From: CAYMCQ01 sp964389025
GTDB taxonomy: Bacteria > Verrucomicrobiota > Verrucomicrobiia > Limisphaerales > CAYMCQ01
Reading direction: 5' to 3'
Assembly (NCBI GenBank): GCA_964389025.1
Contig: CAYMCQ010000011.1
Location: forward strand, 1-64,000
Length of the DNA stretch: 64,000 nucleotides
Positions 15,318-21,221 of this stretch are shown in pieces (the stretch's first letter is position 1; every line of letters starts with the position of its first letter). The position numbers were made by a program, and so were the translations under genes. The notes below the pieces were generated by a model. The model was not told where the DNA came from and ran no database searches. It worked only from the letters and a program-made list of their open reading frames with translations.

Positions 15318-16640
15318 GTGAACGCCGCCGAACAAGCACAATTCATCCGCGCTTCGCTGCCGTCCGGCGGTTTGTTCGCGGGCCATGAGTGGCGGATTTC
15401 GCCCGAACCGTTCCGGCTTGACGCGGATCTGGCGAAGGATTTGGAGAATCTTGGCCGCGTGCTGTTGCAATTTTATCGCGCGGTCAATTTGCTCTATCGC
15501 AAAAGTGTTGAAGGCAAACAGCCGGCATGGGTCGCTGAACTTCTGGATCGCGGCAAACCCCCGGAACTCATCGAGCTTCAACGCGCGCCCACTTTCAAAA
15601 ACGAACTCCCGCGCGTGATTCGCCCGGACATTTTGCTCAATGGCGACGGCATCACCATCACGGAACTCGACAGCGTGCCCGGCGGGATCGGGCTGACGGC
15701 GTGGCTCGAGAAAATGTATTCAGAAGTCAGAAGTCGGAAGTCGGAAGTCGGAGTTATTGGTGGCGCGGATGGAATGATTCGCGGGTTTGAATCCCTCTTT
15801 GGCGACGCGAAAAAAGTTCACATCGTAATTTCCGAGGAGGCGGCGACTTACCGGCCGGAAATGGAATGGCTCTCGAAGGAAGTGCGAAGTGCGAAGTGCG
15901 AAGTGCGAAGTTCAACTTTCAGTGAGTTTGCCGCTGCTGATGCGGTTTATCGCTTCTTCGAGCTGTTCGATTTGCCGAACGTGGCGAACTCAAAAAAGAT
16001 TTTTGAACTTGCCCGTGAAAAACAAATCCGGCTCACGCCGCCGCCGAAACCAATCTTCGAGGAAAAACTTTTGTTCGCGTTGCTCTGGAATCGCAACCTT
16101 CAAACTTTCTGGCGACAGGAACTCGGAGAAAACTTTTTCAACAAACTCAAGAAGTTCGTTCCGTATTCGTGGGTTGTTGATCCGACTCCGTTGCCGCCGC
16201 ACGCGGCGATTGCTGACTTGAACCTCACGGACTGGCAACAACTCAAAGCGCTTTCGCAAAAGGAACGGGATTTGATTCTGAAAGTCTCCGGCTTCTCGCC
16301 GAAAGCCTGGGGCGCGCGCGGTGTTTATCTCGGCAGCGATCTGTCACACCCGGATTGGTCGGCGGCGGTGGACACGGCGATTTCGAGCTTTGAACGTTCG
16401 CCCTTCATTCTTCAGCGTTACCATAAACCACATCTCGTCGAAGCGCAGTGGTTTGATTTCGAGCGCAACGAACTTGTGCCAATGCAAGGCCGCGTCCGTT
16501 TGTGTCCATATTATTTTGTCAGCGGGGAAGGGGATTCGGCGCGCGCGACTCTTGGCGGCGTTCTTGCGACGATTTGTCCGGCGGACAAAAAAATCATTCA
16601 CGGCATGACCGAGGCGATTTTTGCGCCGTGCGCCGTGTAA
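15318..16640 (+). CDS. Conserved protein, possibly ATP-grasp-like
   Basis: 440 aa soluble protein starting with GTG (MNAAEQAQFIRASLPSGG). Regions such as VIRPDILLNGDGITITELDSVPGGIG, ILKVSGFSPKAWGARGVYLG, and FILQRYHKPHLVEAQWF...GRVRLCPYYFV recall the nucleotide- and Mg-binding strands of ATP-grasp ligases, including glutathionylspermidine synthase-type proteins, but the match is by eye only. Two arrays of 7-bp repeats are embedded in frame (SEVRSRKSEVG at about residue 136 and KEVRSAKCEVRSS at about 188). No SD is evident. The 3' end meets a repeat-rich zone. Confidence 0.6.
   Translation: MNAAEQAQFIRASLPSGGLFAGHEWRISPEPFRLDADLAKDLENLGRVLLQFYRAVNLLYRKSVEGKQPAWVAELLDRGKPPELIELQRAPTFKNELPRVIRPDILLNGDGITITELDSVPGGIGLTAWLEKMYSEVRSRKSEVGVIGGADGMIRGFESLFGDAKKVHIVISEEAATYRPEMEWLSKEVRSAKCEVRSSTFSEFAAADAVYRFFELFDLPNVANSKKIFELAREKQIRLTPPPKPIFEEKLLFALLWNRNLQTFWRQELGENFFNKLKKFVPYSWVVDPTPLPPHAAIADLNLTDWQQLKALSQKERDLILKVSGFSPKAWGARGVYLGSDLSHPDWSAAVDTAISSFERSPFILQRYHKPHLVEAQWFDFERNELVPMQGRVRLCPYYFVSGEGDSARATLGGVLATICPADKKIIHGMTEAIFAPCAV
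15721..15755 (+). repeat. Heptanucleotide array 1 (in CDS)
   Basis: Five consecutive 7-mers: CAGAAGT, CAGAAGT, CGGAAGT, CGGAAGT, CGGAGTT. Located in frame inside the gene 15318-16640, encoding SEVRSRKSEVG. Confidence 0.9.
15879..15913 (+). repeat. Heptanucleotide array 2 (in CDS)
   Basis: Five consecutive 7-mers, four identical GAAGTGC units and one GAAGTTC, in frame in the same gene as array 1. Confidence 0.93.
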
Positions 16641-16678
16641 AAAGTCGGAGGCGAGGTGACGCAGCGTGACGAGCGGTT

Positions 16679-16741
16679 CGGCTATTAGCCATTGTCAATC
16701 GGCTATTGCTCGTTGGCTATCGCCTATTGTCCATCGGCTTT
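16679..16741 (+). repeat. Heptanucleotide array 3, left flank of the four-helix gene
   Basis: Nine 7-mers of the GGCTAT type: CGGCTAT, TAGCCAT, TGTCAAT, CGGCTAT, TGCTCGT, TGGCTAT, CGCCTAT, TGTCCAT, CGGCTTT. The right end overlaps the last codons of the four-helix gene. Immediately to its left (16659-16681) is a 23-base exact copy of part of the cupin gene 3' end. Confidence 0.88.
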
Positions 16742-17266
16742 TATCTCCCCACGAGCAATTCGCGCCTCGTCCGTTTTGTAGAGCGGATGATTTGGTTTCA
16801 GCGTTCGTAAAAAGTTCAGTTTGTATTGCGCCGCCTTCCCCGCGGTCTCTCGCTTCTCTTTCACGTCCGGTGTGAGATGCCGCTTGCCTTGCACTGGCGA
16901 CTCTTCGACCGAGCGCGCCCACGCAGTGAGTTGCTTCGAGCAGGATTTGGCCAATGTGACGATGCGGGTGAAATCGCGGGTGAACGGTTTTACCTTCGGT
17001 CGCGGCGCGACGACCGCCAGCATTGAGCGCACTTCACCCGCTGAACCGCGGGCGATGGCGAGAAACGAAAGCAGTTCGCCCGTCGTCACGCGTTCGAATC
17101 CTTCCGCGACATTGTTGGAGACGGAAAGCGCGGCGCGGTCCAATTGATTGCGAAAGCCGGAGGAGAGCGGAAGAGTTGGCGTTTCGAGAAGGTCGAGGAC
17201 TGCATTGTAAAGTCGCGCCGCTTCCTGCCAGACCGGAAGGTCTTCGAACTGTTCATATTTAGGCAT
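16724..17266 (-). CDS. Four-helix bundle protein of the 23S rRNA-IVP (S23) family
   Basis: 180 aa. The N-terminal 115 residues carry the IVP/S23 pattern: FEDLPVWQEAARLYNAVLDLL, QLDRAALSVSNNVAEGFER, LLSFLAIARGSAGEVRSML. These proteins form pentameric four-helix bundles; related Avd proteins accompany diversity-generating retroelements, but no reverse transcriptase is present here. A basic C-terminal extension of about 60 residues (VKEKRETAGKAAQYKLNFLRTLKPN) is unusual. The ATG at 17266 has a good SD (AAAGGA, 7-base spacing). Both flanks carry GGCTAT-type 7-bp arrays in opposite orientation, and the 3' end overlaps one, so the gene looks like the cargo of a repeat-bounded insertion. Confidence 0.88.
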   Translation of the reverse strand: MPKYEQFEDLPVWQEAARLYNAVLDLLETPTLPLSSGFRNQLDRAALSVSNNVAEGFERVTTGELLSFLAIARGSAGEVRSMLAVVAPRPKVKPFTRDFTRIVTLAKSCSKQLTAWARSVEESPVQGKRHLTPDVKEKRETAGKAAQYKLNFLRTLKPNHPLYKTDEARIARGEIKADGQ

Positions 17267-17367
17267 GGGGAATCCTTTCTGTTTTGGCGCTTCGTGTTTT
17301 AATTCACATCGCAGTTCCTGCTTTGCAAAGCCGCAGCCTGTTTCGGTTCTTGTTCGGGGAACTGCGA

Positions 17368-17473
17368 GTTGGCTACCAGCCCAATAGCCGATAGGCAATA
17401 GCAAATAGCCAAATCTCTGACTGGCAGCAATCGGCTATTGGCGATTGGCTATCGTCTATTGACTATTGTCTAT
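17368..17473 (-). repeat. Heptanucleotide arrays 4 and 5, right flank of the four-helix gene
   Basis: Two blocks: 17368-17416 (GTTGGCT, ACCAGCC, CAATAGC, CGATAGG, CAATAGC, AAATAGC, CAAATCT) and 17432-17473 (CGGCTAT, TGGCGAT, TGGCTAT, CGTCTAT, TGACTAT, TGTCTAT). The first block is in inverted orientation relative to array 3 (16679-16741), the second in the same orientation. Confidence 0.88.
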
Positions 17474-17536
17474 GGCCGAAGGCCAAGGCGGAGAATAATC
17501 CTTGATGGAAATTTGCGGGTCGGGTTTCCTCAACGC

Positions 17537-17887
17537 ATGAGTCGCGCAGCTATGCTGAAGATTGGAGTGACTGCGCTTGTCACATTGCTTGTGACTATTT
17601 CTTTGCCCTTTTCGGTTGTGATTTGGGCTTTTGCAGGTGCAGGAAACTTACCAGGTTGGTTGATTTTTCCGTGGTATGTTATTTCGCTCTGTTTCGTAGA
17701 TACCCCAAACCCACCAACGTTCTGTTTAACCTATCTTCAATGTGTCATCTACGGATTGATTTTAGGGCAGGCATGGGTGAGAGAGAGATTAGGAAAAACC
17801 GCAATTTGGTTAGCCGTCGTCCATGTAGTTGCAATCATCGTAGCCGCCGTCGTGTGGCAATACACTGGTCTTCAGTGGCCGTGGTAA
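17537..17887 (+). CDS. Small three-TM membrane protein of unknown function
   Basis: 116 aa, start MSRAAMLKIGVTALVTLLV. Hydrophobic segments at about 8-33, 38-58 and 62-77, with a fourth at about 88-107 (VHVVAIIVAAVVWQY). The C-terminus is TGLQWPW. A longer frame from 17438 would begin inside the 7-bp repeats and is rejected. Codon use looks less GC-rich than the neighbours. No family recognised. Confidence 0.6.
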   Translation: MSRAAMLKIGVTALVTLLVTISLPFSVVIWAFAGAGNLPGWLIFPWYVISLCFVDTPNPPTFCLTYLQCVIYGLILGQAWVRERLGKTAIWLAVVHVVAIIVAAVVWQYTGLQWPW

Positions 17888-17960
17888 TTAACCTAATTGA
17901 GCGATTGGCAATCGAAAATCTTATTCCCGAATTTCAAATTCAATTATGAGCGCCGGCGAT

Positions 17961-18153
17961 TTAAAACTTATTCTTCCTATACGCTCCCATCTCCGGCGCT
18001 TCGGGATTCACTTCCGGGCCGAAGTAACGCAGCGTGACGAGCGGTTCGGTGTCGCTCGTGTTCTCGAACGTCACGCCGGCTTTCGCGCCGTCTTCGGTGC
18101 AGAAATATTCGTCCTCGGTCAGTTCGTGGAAGCGGATGGGTTTACTTGAATTT
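17961..18153 (-). pseudogene. Orphan 3'-end fragment of the cupin gene at 19646
   Basis: This ~193 bp segment repeats the last ~64 codons of the cupin gene: SSKPIRFHELTEDEYFCTED ... LVTLRYFGPEVNPEAPEMG, then AYRKNKF and a TAA. Over 18027-18136 against 19715-19824 only four mismatches were counted in about 110 bases. A stop codon is kept. The upstream part of the gene is missing; a CE15 esterase gene lies between the fragment and the intact cupin gene. Confidence 0.88.
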
Positions 18154-18180
18154 CGAGGCCGAGCAGCGACGCTGGTTCGT

Positions 18181-19614
18181 TCACGGCGCGGAACGTCCAA
18201 CGCATCGGTCTGCGAAATCCAGATACTGCTCCCAATCGTAATCGGTCAGGTCGTGCTGTCCGTGGCGCAGGTGGTAGCGGATCGTTTCGCCGACCGGTTG
18301 ATCGGGCGGCGGGAGTTGGGTGACGCCCAGCCCGCCGGCATTGAGCAGGCGATAGACCGGCTCCGCGTGGAGCGCGGCAAGGAACTCACCGCGCGGATCA
18401 GCCCAGCGATCTTCCACCGCGCTTGCGACGTAAACCGGCCGTGGGGCAATCAACGCCACGAGTTCATGCTGGTCCACGGGCAGGCGAGATTCGTTGCCGG
18501 CGTATTGGGCGAAGTTCCCGCAAAACCAGTGGGGAAATACACGCGTGATGATGGCCACAGTCTCGCCAAAATTCCGCCGGCTCAACGCCGCTCCGCCACA
18601 ACCGGAGTTGTTCGAAATCACCGCGGCGAACCGCTCGTCGTTGGCCGCCGCCCAGAGCGCCGTCTTGCCCATGCGCGAATGTCCGATGACAATCACCCGC
18701 CGCGCGTCTACATCCGGTGCCGACTCGAAATAATCCATGGCGCGGCTCAATCCCCAGGCCCAAAGGCCGAGTGCGCCGGTCTCCGTGGATTGCGGCGGGC
18801 CGGGCTGCGTGCGGCCAAACAACCGGGCCACACCCTGCCAGTAGTTCGTCGCTGAATCCGGGGCCAGATGCTCGATGTTCAGTGAGACCAGTCCGTAACC
18901 GCGAGCCAGGATTCGATCCGCAGTTGCCTCACCGATGCGCGCCTTCTCGTCGGGCGCGGGTTTTGGCGTGCCCGGAATTAGGCGCGCCACTGCCGGTCGC
19001 GGATGCGCGTGCAAGGTGTCGAAGACATGAATGCCGACGAACACCGGCACAGGTTTGGGCGCGTGGTTCGGGAGGAACAGGGTGAAACGCACCGCCGTGC
19101 CATTGGTCGCCGCGGTGACATCCACTTCCACGTCCCGCCGGGTCGCACGGCCTTCCAGCGCATTGCGGTCCTCCTGGACGACGCGGAAGCGTTCTTTGGA
19201 AGGACGAGGTGGTGGTTTGCCATAAACCTCCTGTTGAAACAGCCCCAGGATTTCCGGGCGACGGAAGCGATGCCACATCGCGGCGTTGGTCACGCTCCGA
19301 CCGTCTTGCATCCGCAACGGATCAGGCAGCGTGAACGAACCGACCTTGGCTTCATCGTAATTCACTTCAGCGGCTGTGCCAGAAACCGCGAGAGCGACGA
19401 ACAAAAGTCCCGTGAGCCTCGCCGGGGTTCGCGCAAAGCTGCGAGGTCCAACATTGAACGCGCATCGGGGCCATGAACGGATGAGGGCTTCCGTTGTCGC
19501 GTCAGCGTCTTGGAGTGCGCCAGTCCTCTGGCGCTTTAAGAACGCGAGCCCTCTAATCGAAAGCGCCAGAGGGCTGGCGCAGTCCAAAACCTTGCGGAAC
19601 ATCGGTTGGTTCAT
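18181..19614 (-). CDS. CE15-type glucuronoyl esterase (alpha/beta hydrolase)
   Basis: 477 aa secreted esterase, expected to cleave ester bonds between lignin alcohols and 4-O-methyl-glucuronic acid of xylan. The nucleophile motif is VIVIGHSRMGKTALWAAA with Ser313; downstream FAAVISNNSGCGGAALSRRNFGE and HELVALIAPRPVYVASAVEDRWADP fit CE15, and the late histidine is probably in YHLRHGQHDLTDYDW. The ATG at 19614 has SD GGAG at good spacing. Odd feature: between the start codon and the hydrophobic signal segment (LTGLLFVALAVSGTAA) lies about 60 residues, partly encoded by a palindromic repeat (19508-19590). The gene sits between the two copies of the cupin 3' end. Confidence 0.85.
   Translation of the reverse strand: MNQPMFRKVLDCASPLALSIRGLAFLKRQRTGALQDADATTEALIRSWPRCAFNVGPRSFARTPARLTGLLFVALAVSGTAAEVNYDEAKVGSFTLPDPLRMQDGRSVTNAAMWHRFRRPEILGLFQQEVYGKPPPRPSKERFRVVQEDRNALEGRATRRDVEVDVTAATNGTAVRFTLFLPNHAPKPVPVFVGIHVFDTLHAHPRPAVARLIPGTPKPAPDEKARIGEATADRILARGYGLVSLNIEHLAPDSATNYWQGVARLFGRTQPGPPQSTETGALGLWAWGLSRAMDYFESAPDVDARRVIVIGHSRMGKTALWAAANDERFAAVISNNSGCGGAALSRRNFGETVAIITRVFPHWFCGNFAQYAGNESRLPVDQHELVALIAPRPVYVASAVEDRWADPRGEFLAALHAEPVYRLLNAGGLGVTQLPPPDQPVGETIRYHLRHGQHDLTDYDWEQYLDFADRCVGRSAP
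19508..19590. repeat. AGCGCCAGAGG palindromic repeat inside the CE15 gene
   Basis: Inverted pair built from TGGAGTGCGCCAG...CTCTGGCGCTT (19510-19538) and AAGCGCCAGAGGGCTGGCGC (19561-19580) plus AGTCCAAAAC. The same unit occurs at 7018-7112. It is read through in frame near the N-terminus of the esterase (residues about 8-36). Confidence 0.85.
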
Positions 19615-19645
19615 GGAAAACTCCGTGTCAATCGCGGTTCGATGC

Positions 19646-20914
19646 TCACGCAAATTTGTTCTTCCGATACGCGCCCATCGCCGGGGCGGCAGGATTCACC
19701 TCGGGTCCGAAATAGCGCAGCGTGACCAGCGGTTCGGTGTCGCTTGTGTTCTCGAACGTCACGCCCGCTTTCGCGCCGTCTTCGGTGCAGAAATATTCGT
19801 CCTCGGTCAGTTCGTGGAAGCGGATGAGCTTGGGTGAATTGAGCGGCTGGCCGTTGATGGTGCCTTTGCCTTGCACGCAGATGAGGCCGTAAGCGCCGTT
19901 GTCTTTGATGGTGCATTTCGCGCCGGGATCAACGGTCAGTTCCTTCGCGGTGAAAAGTTGTTCGCCGGAAATTTTCCCATAGACGATCCAGCGGTCAACG
20001 AAACCTTCCTTGCGCGTGTCAGCAGCGGGCACGGGTTCGAGGTAATGGTTGTCCTTGAAATGCGCGTCGGTGTTGCCGGCCCAATCGAGTTGGTTGACGA
20101 TGAAATCCAGATCGCGATGCTTGGACTTCGGCATGTCTTTCACGAGCAGCGACCACGGCACGTAACGGCCTTCGACGAGGTTTTGATACATGCCGAAAAC
20201 GTCGCTGCCCCATTGCGGCTCGTAGGTGCAGAGCGAACCGGGCGCGTGAAGAATGCACGGCGGAATGAGCCAGCCGGTGCCGGGCTTCAGCCGATACGCG
20301 CGCGACAAATCGAGGATGCCGTTGTCGCCCTTGTTCCAGTTTTCGAGGCAGCGGCGGACTTGCGCTTTCGTCGTGCCCGGCTCAAGTCCCATGAAAGTGT
20401 AAGGAAAATTATTGACGACGTTGTTGTGTTGCGGCGGAAAATAATACGACTCCGGCTTGCCTTCCTGTCCGACGAGCGCGGCCTGCTTCTGGTTCTGGTG
20501 CATGTGATGCGGAATCGGCCCCATGTTGTCGAAGAACTTGGAATAGACCGGCCACTTTTTGTATTTCTTCCAAATCTTTTCGCCGATGATCGTGCTGCCG
20601 GATTCCGCTATGGCTTGTTGCAACGTGAATCGTTGTTTGCCGACGACGCAATAAGTCAGTCCCTCGTCAGCCGCGCGGCCTTCGTTGGCGGTGGGCGTCG
20701 TGGAGGCGAACCAGCGCTCATCAATGCCGCCGCGATTCAGGCCGTAGGCGTAGGTGTCGTCGGGATGGAGCTTGATGCGCAGGCCCGGCTGAAGGAACGA
20801 GCGCGGCACCCAGTTCGGCGCGAGGCGGAGCAGTCCGCCGGTATCGGAAATTTCTCCTTCGACAAGGTTCTTGACGTTTTTGGAAATGGTTTTGAGTTGG
20901 TTGACGGTGTTCAT
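19646..20914 (-). CDS. Cupin-fold protein, possibly phosphomannose isomerase-like
   Basis: 422 aa soluble protein, start MNTVNQLKTISKNVKNLVEG. A His-rich segment MGPIPHHMHQNQKQA fits a cupin metal site, and the C-terminal domain (KCTIKDNGAYGLICVQGKGTING...LTEDEYFCTEDGAKAGVTF) has the double-psi beta-helix pattern. Organisation of two cupin domains resembles type I phosphomannose isomerases, but the substrate is not established. The last ~64 codons are duplicated at 17961-18153, and a 23-base piece again at 16659-16681. A hairpin repeat lies upstream. Confidence 0.68.
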   Translation of the reverse strand: MNTVNQLKTISKNVKNLVEGEISDTGGLLRLAPNWVPRSFLQPGLRIKLHPDDTYAYGLNRGGIDERWFASTTPTANEGRAADEGLTYCVVGKQRFTLQQAIAESGSTIIGEKIWKKYKKWPVYSKFFDNMGPIPHHMHQNQKQAALVGQEGKPESYYFPPQHNNVVNNFPYTFMGLEPGTTKAQVRRCLENWNKGDNGILDLSRAYRLKPGTGWLIPPCILHAPGSLCTYEPQWGSDVFGMYQNLVEGRYVPWSLLVKDMPKSKHRDLDFIVNQLDWAGNTDAHFKDNHYLEPVPAADTRKEGFVDRWIVYGKISGEQLFTAKELTVDPGAKCTIKDNGAYGLICVQGKGTINGQPLNSPKLIRFHELTEDEYFCTEDGAKAGVTFENTSDTEPLVTLRYFGPEVNPAAPAMGAYRKNKFA

Positions 20915-20971
20915 CGCGGAAGGTTTTAGGAGGTTGAAGGAGAATTGAGAAGAAAATTCTTTCCAAAATTT

Positions 20972-21044
20972 CGGAGGGCGGAGTTCCACGACGCCCTAAT
21001 TTCTTTTCTGAAGATGTCAGGGCGTCGTGGAACTCCGCCCTCCG
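20972..21044. repeat. GGAGGGCGGAGTTCCACG hairpin repeat, copy 2
   Basis: Same element as 12419-12493, with arms 20972-20997 and 21019-21044. Here it lies between divergent genes (cupin on minus, Tat leader on plus), so termination is not its general role. Confidence 0.9.
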
Positions 21045-21098
21045 GTGAGAAAATTCTTCTCGCGTGTTTTGCTTCAATTGTGCAGTTTCATCGTTACC

Positions 21099-21221
21099 AT
21101 GAAGTCCCTCTCACGAAAATTCTCACGTCGCCAATTCATCGCGACGACTGCCGCCGCGCTCGTGGCTTGGACGGCATTATCGCGCGCCGCGGAAGTTGAG
21201 TCAGAGCAACTGGGACAATGA
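21099..21221 (+). pseudogene. Orphan Tat signal peptide (40 codons), head of a lost exported protein
   Basis: Reads MKSLSRKFSRRQFIATTAAA then LVAWTALSRAAEVESEQLGQ and stops. SRRQFI is a twin-arginine motif followed by a hydrophobic h-region and an A-x-A-like cleavage site, i.e. a complete Tat leader with only a few mature residues. The TGA overlaps the ATG of the next gene (ATGA), so it could be a leader ORF, but truncation of a larger exported gene is the simpler reading. Confidence 0.6.

Noticed and set aside
16679..17473. Short regular repeats that might suggest a CRISPR array
   Set aside because: Period is 7 bp with no spacers and no cas genes; tandem heptamers instead.
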